The translations under genes and the position numbers were made by a program. Below, one piece after another: positions 1 to 11,000 of a stretch of DNA of 64,000 nt. The notes beneath the pieces were generated by a model. That model was not told the DNA's origin. It worked only from the letters and a program-made list of their open reading frames with translations, and did not search any database. Location of the stretch: contig JAHDWK010000031.1 of NCBI GenBank assembly GCA_023382655.1, positions 16,309-80,308 of the forward strand, read 5' to 3'. The first letter of the stretch is position 1. Each line of letters opens with the position of its first letter. Source of the stretch: Anaerolineae bacterium. GTDB lineage: Bacteria; Chloroflexota; Anaerolineae; Promineifilales; Promineifilaceae.

Positions 1-307
1 GCCGGTTTTTTGGTTCCTGTAAAGCCAGTTGATGCTTGTTTAGACTTGTCCAGGCATCATCGCTTACTTTTGTGGGCAGCAGCAGCCATTCATCATGGTT
101 GCCCGGCACCCAACGTTCACCAATATCGGCCGAATTCTTCAGCCATTTAATACACTCAACCGGGTCTGGCCCATAGCCAATCAAATCCCCCAGAAACCAG
201 TAAGCTATCGTTTCATTCCTATGGGTCCGCAGTTGGCGCACATCGTTATCTACGGCCTGTAACGCGCCATAATTAGCATGTATATCGGTGATAATGGCGT
301 AACGCAT
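1..307 (-). CDS. Calcineurin-like metallophosphoesterase (3' part cut by window edge)
   Basis: About 102 N-terminal residues are visible, read leftwards from an ATG at 307. The start MRYAIITDIHAN carries the D-x-H metal motif, followed by FLGDLIGYGPDP (GD motif) and VPGNHD (GNHD motif), which together define the dinuclear-metal phosphoesterase fold. The family includes protein phosphatases, phosphodiesterases and Ap4A hydrolases; substrate cannot be told from this fragment. It starts only 3 bases after the stop of the 1424-aa scaffold gene, so it is probably the last visible gene of the same operon. A phosphatase in an operon with a kinase-like protein suggests reversible phosphorylation, which is inference. 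Confidence 0.85.
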   Translation of the reverse strand, partial: MRYAIITDIHANYGALQAVDNDVRQLRTHRNETIAYWFLGDLIGYGPDPVECIKWLKNSADIGERWVPGNHDEWLLLPTKVSDDAWTSLNKHQLALQEPKNR

Positions 308-310
308 AGC

Positions 311-3300
311 TTAGCTCACTCCGTAACGTTCTCTGATTTGGCGTAGCCGTTTATTAAAAACAACCACTTCGTCATGGCTCGGATCGATCTCCTGGCACGT
401 CTTTAACCGTTCCGTGGCATTCCGTAACTGCGCGGTCGGGAAAGGTCTGGTTTTCCCAAAGCGTTTGCTCTTACTGTCTTCATGTTGTTGGATCTGTGAA
501 TCCAGAAGATTCATAGCGCTGCGTAGTTGTTTGAGCGGTTGCGCAAAATTGGCCAGGTCTTTTTCAATTTGTGTTAGCAGCTCACTGGCGTGGTTTTGAA
601 AACTTTTAGGATTATCCAGCACTTCTCCCCGCCATGTTTCCGCTACCCGGTCACGGGCCTGGGCCGCTTTTTGGCTCATAGGATTTGTGTGGGGCGCCTG
701 ACCCAGGGCGGCTTCAAATTCGGCCGTCTTTTCCAACACTTGATCACAACTTCTCTTGATCTCATCCAGCGGCGCATCCTGGCGCAAATCTGCCAGATCT
801 TTATCAATCCGGCTGCCAACAGCCTTCACTTCAGCGTAAGTTTTTGTTACTCGTTCTGCCCAATTTTGCCACTCTTCCAGGTTGGCCTTTTGGGTTCGGG
901 CTTCCTCTTTATGTTCGCGCAGTTGGCGCAGTTCCTTTTCCGTGTAGGGATACCGATGGCGAATCAAGATGTCCAACCCCGAAAACCCATCGGGCTGGTA
1001 CCGATGCCATAAAATTTCTAGCCGATTAGCTGCGCCTAGAACCTCATCAAACGCCTCACTTTGAATGGCCTGCGCCAGGGCGTGTGCCTGTCCATTCAAC
1101 TCTTCTGCCTTGGTATCCAGTTCGGTTAACTGCTCTCTTCTGGTGTTGATTAGCTGAATCAATTCACGATCACCTTGCGCAATTTGCGTCAAGGGCGTCA
1201 TCTGGTCTACCAGATCGCGCACTCGCCAGCCACCGCTGCCATCAGGTCGTAATGGTTCCGGGTAAGTGAGGTAATCTGTTTTGGCTTTCTCCAGGCGATC
1301 AAACTGCGCCTGTGTTTTTTTCCACGGCGTCAGTTTATTTTGAATATGTTCACGGCCGTCTTCCAAGGCTTCCACAGTTTCTGGCTTCAGATTCAACACA
1401 CCCTGCACCTTTTGGATAGATTGCAGAATAAACGCCAGGTCTTCTGCCCGGCGGATGCTCTCCGCCAATGACTTGCGGATGTTCAGGTTTTTTGCCTGCC
1501 CGGCATAAATTTCCAGGCTGCTGTTCAGTTTCTGCCCCAGGTTGATCAAACCCGTTTGCACCCGCACATCTTCCTCACGTAGCTCATGTGCTTCAGCAAA
1601 CAGTTGGGCTGCCTTGATCAACTGCTGTTCATCCTGGCTGCCCCCGGCCACCTGTGCTTCGCGGAGCAGCTTTTCCAGACGCCATTCAATTAACCATTGC
1701 TCCTCATCTTCAATCAAAAACGTCATCTGCGGAAATTTTTGCCCAATACTGCTCAACCCATTTAACTCAGCCCTAAAACTAGGCAGGCTGCCTTGGGCCA
1801 ACAGCATCGCCGCCTGCGTTAACCCCACCCAAACGATGCTTTTTTGTTCGGCCTGAACCACATGCGCCCGATACTTCAGGCCCTCACCCTGTTTGCGCGC
1901 CTCTTGCCAGTTTGCCGTCTCCCAACAGAGGTGCATAAACTCGCGGAAAAGCCGCTCACTCTGGTATAGTTCCGGGCGGCGCATCTCCCCTTTCAGATGT
2001 TGTAAAGCGGCCTCATTGCTTTTGCTTTGTTCTTCACTTAATTGCAAAAGCACCCGCTGCTCCATCGCTATCTGAAATTGCGCATAGAGTTCATCTGTTT
2101 TAGGGTTAGCTATCTCCCATCGTTTACGACGGTTTTCCTCTACCCTGGCCGGGTCGGGCACCTTTTCAACCTGTAGATTGGCATATTCTGTATCCAGCAG
2201 TTGCTCTTGAAGCTGCTGCAATAGCTTTTTGTCGTTGTCTTCATAGAGCAGGTTTTGCGCCTGTAGCTCTTCTCCCCGCTGCACCGCCCGTTGCAAAATA
2301 TGCACATCACGCGAGCGCGTAGCCTGAGTCATCCCTTCCAGATAGGTTTTACGCCACGCTTCGCGGGCTTCACGCAGGGTACGTTCCAGTTCCGCCGTCA
2401 GCGTGGTATCTTGTTGGCGCACTTCCAACAATTTTTCTACGGCCCGCTTGAACTGAGTGACTGGCTCTACCCGCTCCAACAGACTGCGCCGCACCTGCAC
2501 ACTTTGCAAGCCTTCCCTGACCAGGCTTTCTGCCTGGGCAATCACATGGCGCACTTGCTGATCGTTTTCTTCCAATGGTTTCAGACTATCGAGCTTGTCC
2601 CGACAATCATCGTGCAGTAGATTTGTCTGATCATCACTACCATTTTCGTCAAACAGCCGATATGCCTCTTTATAGTGATCAATGGCGCGTCGCCAATTAC
2701 GTTCCAATTCCGCCTGCCGCGCTTCTGCCACATACAAGGCAGCCTGCGCTCGTCTGCCCAGTCGTTCTGCCTCCACCCGGTTAGCGGCTTTAGGGCTGTC
2801 AGCTACCTGCCGCAGAAAGGTTTGGGCATCGGCCCATTCCCGAATACGATATGCTTCCATGCCTTGCCGCCAGTTCTCTTGATCCCCTTGTGTATTGGTC
2901 AATCGCAGGCGGCGCTGCCGTACCTGGGAGTGCTGTGCCTGACTGCCGGGCAATGAGTCCAGCCGCTGCCGCACTTCCGCCAGTAGATTGGCATCCTGTT
3001 TTTCGCCATACTGCTCCAACAAGTCGTCTACTTCTAGCAGCAGTTTCATCATGGCATGGTATTGGCCATCGGCCGTAATGATTTCCTGTTCTAGTTGTTG
3101 CAATTCATCCAGAACTCTTTGCAACTCTGACCCAGGCTTGGGTTGTGGCACTTCCTCATAGACCTGAAGGCGTACAACTTTCACCCCATCCAATGCCTTC
3201 TCGAATTCATCTCTTCCCAAATCCAGCCGGATTGAGGTGAGTTTATCTTTGATCCGGCCAGCCAACTGGGCTGCCAGAGCATCTTGCGTATCCTCAATAT

Positions 3301-4585
3301 AGTTATCGAGATTGCGATATTCCGGGTAAGCCTCTTTGGCCTCCCGATAAAGGCGCAACTTCTCCTCAAAAGACACTCCCGCTTCGTTGGCTTTTAGCAC
3401 CAGGGTACGTGCCTGTTCATAATGGCGAATGCGCTCTTCAACTTGCGTTAACTCACTTTCGATATTTTGGCGCGTATCTTCTAGCTCCTGGCGATCTTCA
3501 TCCGTCAGCAGATCATCATCCAGCAAATCGAGGGTGTTCTCTAATGTCTTTTTAGCCAGCGCTGGCGTTTCCCGTTGCTGTTCCTCTGCTAGAACGCGAC
3601 GCTGTTGGGTCAAATCAATCAGAGAGGCAATAAAGCGACTCTGCGTTACCTTAACCAATTCAAGTGTCTTAACTTCAGCGTTAGCTGGCCCCAAAAAGCC
3701 TGCCGCATCTACCATAACGCCAACACCTGCCGTCAAAAACTCTCGCGCCTGTTTATACCCTTCACGAGTGTTACCTTGCACCGATAAGGTACTGGCGGCG
3801 CCTAATATCTCGCGCAGTTTCGCCCGCTGTTCACTGGCCGTTTTCACCGCGTCGTCAAGTTCGGCTTGCAGATCAATAAAGGTGTTGGCCTCGGCAAGGG
3901 CTTCTAGTGCCCCCAATTGTGTGTTGGCATCCGGCAAATTCCTGGCATCAAAAGCGCGCTGCATCGCTTGCAAAAGCTCTTCTTGTTCTTTTTGGATGCG
4001 CAGGCGACTGCCTTCTTGCTGTAAACTCTCCAGAGCTTGCCTGGCCGTTTGATTATCGGGATCAATTTCGGTTACTGCTTCCCACAACGAACGCCTTTGT
4101 TCCAGATCGCCCGGTTTATTGCGATCATATTTTTGGGCTTTGTCTATGAGCGGAGAAACTTGTGCGGCCAATTTTCGCCCTGCTTCTTCCTGTTTTTCAG
4201 TTACTTCCGCCGCAAGTGGCGAATTGGGGTCTAATTTCTCTGTGAGGGCTTTGAAAGCATTCCGCGCCGAGTGAAACCGCCGATTGTGCAACAACGCCAG
4301 CGCATCATCAAAAGCGGCTCTTAAGGCCGGGTCTATTTCTTCCAGTGAGGCTATCTCCTCAACCTGGGTTCCAGCAAGGTCGGTTTCCACAATTACCAGC
4401 CCATCTTTCAGAATACCCCATTCAGCCAGCAAATCCTGGTGTGGCATGTCACCAGCCATCCCATTCTCTTTCCATGCCTTGATCTCTTTACGCACCTTCT
4501 GGAGCGTATCCACCATTTCACTACTGGCATTATCATAAAGCTCTGACATTTCATACAGCAGTGTATCAACTTGTTTTTTATCCAT
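311..4585 (-). CDS. Very large alpha-helical, coiled-coil/TPR-like scaffold protein
   Basis: A 1424-aa protein rich in E, Q, L, A and R with almost no glycine or proline stretches, which points to a long chain of helical hairpins or coiled coils. I see no signal peptide, no membrane segment and no enzyme motif, so it is probably a cytoplasmic scaffold. The start is the ATG at 4585 (MDKKQVDTLLYEMSELYDN); only a weak ribosome site (CAGGG) precedes it. It lies 126 bases after the kinase-like gene and 3 bases before the metallophosphoesterase. The membrane kinase-like neighbour has a similar helical linker, so the two may interact. No known family is recognised; function unknown. Confidence 0.8.
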   Translation of the reverse strand: MDKKQVDTLLYEMSELYDNASSEMVDTLQKVRKEIKAWKENGMAGDMPHQDLLAEWGILKDGLVIVETDLAGTQVEEIASLEEIDPALRAAFDDALALLHNRRFHSARNAFKALTEKLDPNSPLAAEVTEKQEEAGRKLAAQVSPLIDKAQKYDRNKPGDLEQRRSLWEAVTEIDPDNQTARQALESLQQEGSRLRIQKEQEELLQAMQRAFDARNLPDANTQLGALEALAEANTFIDLQAELDDAVKTASEQRAKLREILGAASTLSVQGNTREGYKQAREFLTAGVGVMVDAAGFLGPANAEVKTLELVKVTQSRFIASLIDLTQQRRVLAEEQQRETPALAKKTLENTLDLLDDDLLTDEDRQELEDTRQNIESELTQVEERIRHYEQARTLVLKANEAGVSFEEKLRLYREAKEAYPEYRNLDNYIEDTQDALAAQLAGRIKDKLTSIRLDLGRDEFEKALDGVKVVRLQVYEEVPQPKPGSELQRVLDELQQLEQEIITADGQYHAMMKLLLEVDDLLEQYGEKQDANLLAEVRQRLDSLPGSQAQHSQVRQRRLRLTNTQGDQENWRQGMEAYRIREWADAQTFLRQVADSPKAANRVEAERLGRRAQAALYVAEARQAELERNWRRAIDHYKEAYRLFDENGSDDQTNLLHDDCRDKLDSLKPLEENDQQVRHVIAQAESLVREGLQSVQVRRSLLERVEPVTQFKRAVEKLLEVRQQDTTLTAELERTLREAREAWRKTYLEGMTQATRSRDVHILQRAVQRGEELQAQNLLYEDNDKKLLQQLQEQLLDTEYANLQVEKVPDPARVEENRRKRWEIANPKTDELYAQFQIAMEQRVLLQLSEEQSKSNEAALQHLKGEMRRPELYQSERLFREFMHLCWETANWQEARKQGEGLKYRAHVVQAEQKSIVWVGLTQAAMLLAQGSLPSFRAELNGLSSIGQKFPQMTFLIEDEEQWLIEWRLEKLLREAQVAGGSQDEQQLIKAAQLFAEAHELREEDVRVQTGLINLGQKLNSSLEIYAGQAKNLNIRKSLAESIRRAEDLAFILQSIQKVQGVLNLKPETVEALEDGREHIQNKLTPWKKTQAQFDRLEKAKTDYLTYPEPLRPDGSGGWRVRDLVDQMTPLTQIAQGDRELIQLINTRREQLTELDTKAEELNGQAHALAQAIQSEAFDEVLGAANRLEILWHRYQPDGFSGLDILIRHRYPYTEKELRQLREHKEEARTQKANLEEWQNWAERVTKTYAEVKAVGSRIDKDLADLRQDAPLDEIKRSCDQVLEKTAEFEAALGQAPHTNPMSQKAAQARDRVAETWRGEVLDNPKSFQNHASELLTQIEKDLANFAQPLKQLRSAMNLLDSQIQQHEDSKSKRFGKTRPFPTAQLRNATERLKTCQEIDPSHDEVVVFNKRLRQIRERYGVS

Positions 4586-4711
4586 AGCCCTGTGAACTCT
4601 CTACGCAAAGTTGGCTAATTGCCATCGGATGATTTATCTTTGACAATATCATTAGCTCATTCATTAGCGATAAACTCTTCAAAAATGTCACATAAACACC
4701 CATGATGAGTT

Positions 4712-7700
4712 CTATTCCGGAACACATTCATTAATGCCGTCAAAAACGCCTGCCAGCCTACTGATAATATTCTCACTATTGTTAAGCTCTTTTGTGCCGG
4801 TATTCTTCAACCAATAAATCTGTTCGGGATTGCTATCCAATGCAACAGCGAAAAACATTAAAGACTCGTTACGTCTATTACAAACAAACCCGTAGACATT
4901 CAAAACTACCTCTGATTCAGTTATCCCCAAATCTCCGTTGGGAATTTCATAAGCGGTATCCCACAGTGGCCTTGATCTCAATAGGTTGTCTGTTAGCCAT
5001 GTAGCAGTTACGGACGGTGTATAAGTGAGAGGTGCTGTATGAAGTGGTGTTGAAGAAATAGAGGGGAGGAGCCAGCCTACAGCAACCATATCCGGCAGAA
5101 GCCGGTCGTCCTTCAGAGAATTGCCATCTATAGAAATCATTGCAACTTCAGCTCTACCAGTACTAGAAAGAACCCAACTGGTCATCACATCCAAAGGGGC
5201 TGTTTCTGTCATACTGTTGGCCGTTATCTGAATTTTCAGGGGGAGAGATTCAGCTTGCCCTTCATGCCTCAACATCACGGTCTCACCTGATAAATCAAAG
5301 AGCCAGTCATTACTAAGCGTTAGGTCAAATCTTGGCCAGTCAAACACCGTATCTATATCCCCTCCAGATATAGGTTCTCCCAATTCAAGCGGAGAAATTC
5401 TGTTATCATCGTCTTGTGCAATGCTAAAATCTAGTGTAGGCGCAGGAACAGGGTTTATTTGCAGGCTCTCGCTGACAGGTGGTATGGGAGTAGGGGTTTC
5501 TGTGGGCGCTTCTGTTTCGGTCACGGCCGTCGTAAGCGATGTAGGAGGAGCGGGTGTTATTGCCGCTTGTGTTTTTACCATGTGGTCAATCGTTAGCGAC
5601 AATTCCTCCATGCTGGCTACTTGCGTGGCGCTTTGCGCCACTTGTTCTGCTTGAAAATTAGCAACTGTTGTCGGCAATTCGGCCAACCCAGCCAACCCGG
5701 CCACTTGTGTGGCAATTGGCCCTATTTGAGTTGTTTTAAGAAAATACCCGCCCCCTACGAGCAAGAGAATCATAAGCAGGAGCAGGCCCAAAACCATGAT
5801 CCAACTGCTCCCCCCGCCCCGGGGATTTTCGAGTCGAGCGGATAGTCGTTTGTTGCGTTCTGTTAGTTTCGCGTTTTCCGAAGTAACCACGTTAAGTTGT
5901 TCTTCCAGAGATTGCAGGTTTTTTTCAATCTTCATACTCAATTCCTGTAAATCATTCTGATTTAATAATGTGATGAACTCTCCAAGCGAAACTTCTTTCC
6001 CAACGTTTGTTTTTAGTTCGTTGAGTTGGTTCCATTTTTCACTCAGCCCGGTTTGTCGCCGCCGTTGTTCATTAACATCATGAATGCCATTAATTTGCTC
6101 TTCCATTGGCGCCAATAAATTCTGAGCATCATCAAACCGCATTTGCAATAAATATTGATTGACTTGTTCCATCTGAAGATCGAGTTCCTGGCAGAGATGG
6201 GTGTCATCTCTATGTTGTTGTTGGGCATTCCGTTTATTGGCCAGCAGCTCATAGATTGCAGAAGGGGCACGGCCGTAAAAGGCAGCCGCAGACAACAGTT
6301 GGATAGCTTCCTCGTTTGGCATTTCCTTCGCATCTTCAAGAACTACATCCAACAAACGTATCTGGCCGGGATTTTGAATCAACTGCTCGATAAGATATGA
6401 AACTGATTGATTATTTTGGGCAATACGCAAGCGGAACTCATTGATCGCCTGCGATTCTTTCTCATGCCCCTGATCCTGCTGGTGACACAAGGCTGCTTTT
6501 TCATCTAGCTGTTCTGGCGTAGACAATTCGGTTGCCAGAAAATATAGATAGGTTTCATCTTGAATCTGGCGCAGAGTTCGAGCCGCATTGGTATACACCT
6601 GACCGGCCTCATTCCACTTCCCCAAATTTTCGGCATTACGGGCTTGTTTTATCAACTCTTGTGCGTCTGCTTCATAAGCAAAAGCATAAACTTCCGGCCC
6701 AGAAAGCCCTTTGCCATTCATTTGCTGTAGGATTTCTTTAGCCCGTGACCACTCTTTCTTATCCAAATGGGCAACCGCTTCTTCCAACAAGGCTTTGATT
6801 GGAGCATAGTCATCCTTTAAAACAGGAGCTTTTTGCCGACTAATTTGGGCGACCATTACCCAGCGCCACAGGTCGAGCCGTTTCAGGTTCCTGGCTTCTG
6901 GCTCCCATTGTTTGAGCGCTTCACTGTAAACCCCTAATTGGTAATAGTTCTTCCCCACTCCCCATACAGGCGAGACATTTGCCGTGAGACCCTCTAATTC
7001 CTCCCGCATCCGGTCTACACGACGAGCTTCCCGGCTACGCAAAATGAAAAGGTTAATGGCGCGGCTGGCTGTAAAAACTGCCGCCACATATTGAGCGACA
7101 ATGGTTTGGTCTGATCCAGATTGCGGGGTACGGCTTTTTGCCTGACGTAAAGCCAGGTTGGCTTCATCGTAGAGATCATCCTCATCTTGTTGCCACAGGT
7201 TCAGCATCGTTTCTATATCTACCAGAAATTCATGGGCTGTTTGGTAACGATTTTGTGGGTTGGGGTGCAACGCTTTTAACAGGACGGTGCGTGTTCCCAG
7301 AGAGATACGCTGCCATTTATCACCCGCTCGTCCTGCCAATTCGCCTTCTGATTCACCGGTTTGAAACGCGCCGTTGCCCGTCAGCAGTTGATAAAGATAG
7401 GCGCCAAAGCGAATCAGATCGTTAACAGCGCCCGGTGGTACAGCACCTTCTTTTGCCCGCACGCTGACATGGTTCCAATCCATTACTTTGGCTAACGATT
7501 GTTCGGACAACCACCAGATATTTTTCAATTGAAAGTCAGCATAGCTACGCCGAATATCATCATGGAGTACAACCAGCACTTGCAATACCTGGCGGGCAAT
7601 CATGAGAGCTTCCGTTTCACGGCTGCCGGTGATTAACCCTTGTGTGGTGACGATTAGCTCATCTAGTGGCTGCCCGGCCACAAATTCCATCACCAGGAAT

Positions 7701-7999
7701 TCGAGCGTTTCACGTTCTTTTGAGCGGCCCAACACTCTGGGGATATGCAATGGTTCAGTCGTATAACGCTGCCAGCTATATTGGACTAATTCGCCAAGAA
7801 TAACGGCTTCATCACGGAAGCTCTGGACGATTTCTGCTGGTAACCTGGGGCGTAAAATTTTGAGGGCAACAACTTCGCCGTTATCCTCTCTTGTCGCTTT
7901 ATATACTTCGGCCGTGACGCCTTCGCCGAGGTATTTATCAATTCGATAACTGTTATTTTGGTTATCTTGAAGAAGATCGCCGGGTCTAGCTAGTGGCAT
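4712..7999 (-). CDS. Ser/Thr-kinase-like protein with helical linker, one TM segment and an extracytoplasmic domain
   Basis: N-terminal kinase fold: glycine loop GEGVTAEVYKA (residues about 25-36), VALKIL with the ATP-binding Lys near 47, catalytic-loop equivalent YADFQLKN (Asp and Asn kept, the Lys of HRDLKPEN replaced by Gln) and KVMDWN in place of DFG. Activity is therefore plausible but unusual, and it may be a pseudokinase. Then about 500 residues of TPR/coiled-coil-like sequence, one TM helix near 731-754 (SWIMVLGLLLLMILLLVGG), a T/P-rich spacer, and about 260 extracytoplasmic residues with no recognised family. I prefer ATG 7999, preceded by TTGGAG at 6 bases, over an upstream TTG at 8011. 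It follows the VWA/tubulin-like gene by 42 bases. Confidence 0.8.
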   Translation of the reverse strand: MPLARPGDLLQDNQNNSYRIDKYLGEGVTAEVYKATREDNGEVVALKILRPRLPAEIVQSFRDEAVILGELVQYSWQRYTTEPLHIPRVLGRSKERETLEFLVMEFVAGQPLDELIVTTQGLITGSRETEALMIARQVLQVLVVLHDDIRRSYADFQLKNIWWLSEQSLAKVMDWNHVSVRAKEGAVPPGAVNDLIRFGAYLYQLLTGNGAFQTGESEGELAGRAGDKWQRISLGTRTVLLKALHPNPQNRYQTAHEFLVDIETMLNLWQQDEDDLYDEANLALRQAKSRTPQSGSDQTIVAQYVAAVFTASRAINLFILRSREARRVDRMREELEGLTANVSPVWGVGKNYYQLGVYSEALKQWEPEARNLKRLDLWRWVMVAQISRQKAPVLKDDYAPIKALLEEAVAHLDKKEWSRAKEILQQMNGKGLSGPEVYAFAYEADAQELIKQARNAENLGKWNEAGQVYTNAARTLRQIQDETYLYFLATELSTPEQLDEKAALCHQQDQGHEKESQAINEFRLRIAQNNQSVSYLIEQLIQNPGQIRLLDVVLEDAKEMPNEEAIQLLSAAAFYGRAPSAIYELLANKRNAQQQHRDDTHLCQELDLQMEQVNQYLLQMRFDDAQNLLAPMEEQINGIHDVNEQRRRQTGLSEKWNQLNELKTNVGKEVSLGEFITLLNQNDLQELSMKIEKNLQSLEEQLNVVTSENAKLTERNKRLSARLENPRGGGSSWIMVLGLLLLMILLLVGGGYFLKTTQIGPIATQVAGLAGLAELPTTVANFQAEQVAQSATQVASMEELSLTIDHMVKTQAAITPAPPTSLTTAVTETEAPTETPTPIPPVSESLQINPVPAPTLDFSIAQDDDNRISPLELGEPISGGDIDTVFDWPRFDLTLSNDWLFDLSGETVMLRHEGQAESLPLKIQITANSMTETAPLDVMTSWVLSSTGRAEVAMISIDGNSLKDDRLLPDMVAVGWLLPSISSTPLHTAPLTYTPSVTATWLTDNLLRSRPLWDTAYEIPNGDLGITESEVVLNVYGFVCNRRNESLMFFAVALDSNPEQIYWLKNTGTKELNNSENIISRLAGVFDGINECVPE

Positions 8000-8041
8000 A
8001 ATTTGCTCCAATCGGTTAAGGGTTTAGGTCGTAACAAGAAA

Positions 8042-11000
8042 TCAAGAGTCTGTTCCCAGAAAACCCGCCAGGTAAATGGCAAAATTTTGTTCACGGGCAT
8101 CGGCCGATTTGGTTAGGGGGGGCAGCATCTCTTTGCGTACCTTGCGTAAGTAGCCCCGCTTGCCACCGTTTTCTTCATCGGCCGTAATTTCAGCAATGCG
8201 GCTTTGAAGAGCGACTTTCAGCTCGGTAATGGCATCTCTGGCGCGGTTTTGGTTGGGGTTTTGCATGGGTAGCGGCCATTTGCCGGAGTCGCCGCCAAAC
8301 AGATTTTCCAGCGCCTCACCTAGACTGTTACCAGGCCAATTTTCCAAACCGGGTAGATACCAATCGTCGGCTTGCTGTTCCCACAAACCATAGATGTACC
8401 CTTCACAAAACAGGTTGAGTAGTTCCTGATTGAGTTGAATCCAACCGACAAATTTGGCGTCTAGCCGACCAGTCAAACCGCTTTGGCTTTCGTATTGGCT
8501 GGCAAGCTGTTCGCCACGCCAGACATAGAGATTGGGATAGACGAGGCTGTTGTTCCACGCTTCATCATCATAGCCCTGGTAGGTATTCAGGGGCATGTGG
8601 CCCTGCACACGCAAAACGGTCATGGCTGTATGGTCTGGGGTGGCGCACAATTGAACGGCGATATTGTTCGCGCCGCTTTGCAGTTTGCCACGCAAGCTGT
8701 CCGTTTGCCGCGATTCAGGAGCTACAAAAAGAATGACTTCTTGGGCAGCCAGATTTTGCGCACCTTTATAGCTTTGGGTAAAGCCGGGTTCGGCCTGTTC
8801 GTACCATTGACGGGGGTCTACGGGCGCGTCAAGGACGGTTTCGTTTTGCAGATTACGTTGGGTGAGGGTAACGGCCGTTCTGAACACCGCTTCAGCAACG
8901 GCCGTTGCCTCCTTCTCCACCACATATTCCGGCAAATAGGCATCATCCTGCCAGATGAAGTTAACCGGTGGCGCCAGGAAATCTAGCTGCCATTCTCGCG
9001 TCTTTTCCTTGTACAGTGCCTGCCAACCAAAACGTTTAGCTGCCCGCGCCAACGTTTGGTAATCACCAGCGCTGGTGCGGATACGCTGTTGGTATAATTT
9101 CCATTCCAATGCTTCATCTAAAATCCATTGCCGACCTTTTTGTTTGGTCAGTTCGGACAGTTCCGTTTGCGACAGTTGCAATTGCTGTTGAACCAGTGGT
9201 TCGACATTGGCGGCAAGGAACTCTTGCCATTGTTTTAATAGCTCAATGAAATCGGATATCTGGCGAGCAACCTCACGTTCCCCTTCACGTTGAACAAGTG
9301 AACGTACCGATTCCAGCCACCATTGCGCCTGAAGCAATCCACCTTTGCGGTTGCGAGTCTGATCATCAAATACACCTATCTCACCGTTCAACAATTGGTT
9401 GACCTGGTGGGCAATGGCTTGCATGAAACCACGACTATTCAGGTTGGAGGCAAAGGCTTCCACTAATTCTTCGGCTGTTTCGCGGCGAGAACGGCCGTCG
9501 TCAGGCACCACTTCTTCCGGGGAAACTGCGCTATACAAACCATTTGGCTGTTGCTGACGACACGGTTGCAATCCCATTAACTCTTCAAAAAGAAGGTCAT
9601 AGACAACACGCCAGGAGACGGCCTCTTCCAAAATACCCAGGGGTAAGCGCACAGCATAAGCGCCCAAACTACAAGCCGTACCGGTGCTGCGTTGGTTGGC
9701 TAAAGTACCGGCGCGCAATTGAGAGGCCGTAAGATGTTGCGTTAAGCTTTGCTGAGCCGGCATGTGGAGTAACGCCATTAAACCATCGGCCATTGTATTC
9801 AGATGGTCGGCTACATTGTCCACATCGGCGCGTGGTTCAAACAGAAAAACGGTTTGAACCACGGCCGAATTGGTGGTGCTTCGTAATTGGTCCTGCAAAT
9901 TACTTTCTGGCACATAGACAAATGGCTGACGAGCATTGCGCTGGAATCGCTCCAGTTCGCGCAAGGTAGCCATGGTACGGACAGTCTGATCATTACGCCG
10001 GATTTTGCGACGGCCGTCGCTAATTTCCGGCGACCAATCTTGCTTCACAGGTGTTGTCAGCCATAGCTCTACATCTATGTTGCTATGAGATGGATTGCTG
10101 CCAGCCACAACAATCTGGGTCAGACGAGCGATGTCTATTAACAACCCACTGGAACCGTCGTCAAAAGTAGCGCCAACAACCTTAATCTTGGGATTATCCA
10201 GTTGATGAACTGTTTGATGCAGACTGCTCCACAAAGCAGAGCCGTTACTGCCCCGACGCAAGTCGTAAAAGATACTCATGCGTCCTTGCATACGGCCACT
10301 GGGGGTAAAAGGCTCATACCAATTCAGATATTGATTAGAAGGCTTCGTGCGTTCCACTTCCTTACGCAGGAAGGTTTGCATCTCTTTCAGATCAGGCCGC
10401 AAGACAACCCACTCATCATCGGCCAAGTAGCGCGGCTTTTGCCAGTTAATGCCAGTCGCGGGTTCCGGCTGGTCTGGCTGGATATCAATTTGCAACAACC
10501 GTATCCGCTTCGGCATTTGGCCTCCATACCGACTGCGCAAAGTACGAGCAATTTGATTGAGAACAATACGTCCCGTTTCCCCCAGCCCAACGATGACGGT
10601 GGGCGTTAACACGGTTTCATCAATTGCTATAGAAAGGGATTCGGCTAAAACGGCCGTATTCGTTAATCGCTTCAACCAGGCCGGCGTGGGGTCTTTCACC
10701 GGTTCGGGGGCAGGTTTTGACAGTATTGTTGGTGGAGGTAATGGCTCCTGTTTTGGCTTGCGCCCCCAAAACATTAAAAAGAGAGGGATTAAAAAGGGGA
10801 GCAAGGCTATCAAGGCCAATGGTAACGGCGCGGGCAAGGCCAATAAATCAGGTCCAGCCATCAACGGCAAAATGACAGGGCCAGCAACACAGTCTATGTA
10901 AGACATATAACTCTCTTCCGGGTTTAGGGGGTAACGGCCATAACCAGTTACAGAAGCAGCATAACCAAAGGTAGCGCCTGCGTTTGTCATGCTCGGCAAC

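Noticed and set aside
311..4585. Many open frames on the plus strand opposite the large helical gene.
   Set aside because: They are shadows of the 1424-aa reading frame; they have no ribosome sites and low-complexity Ser/Cys-rich translations.
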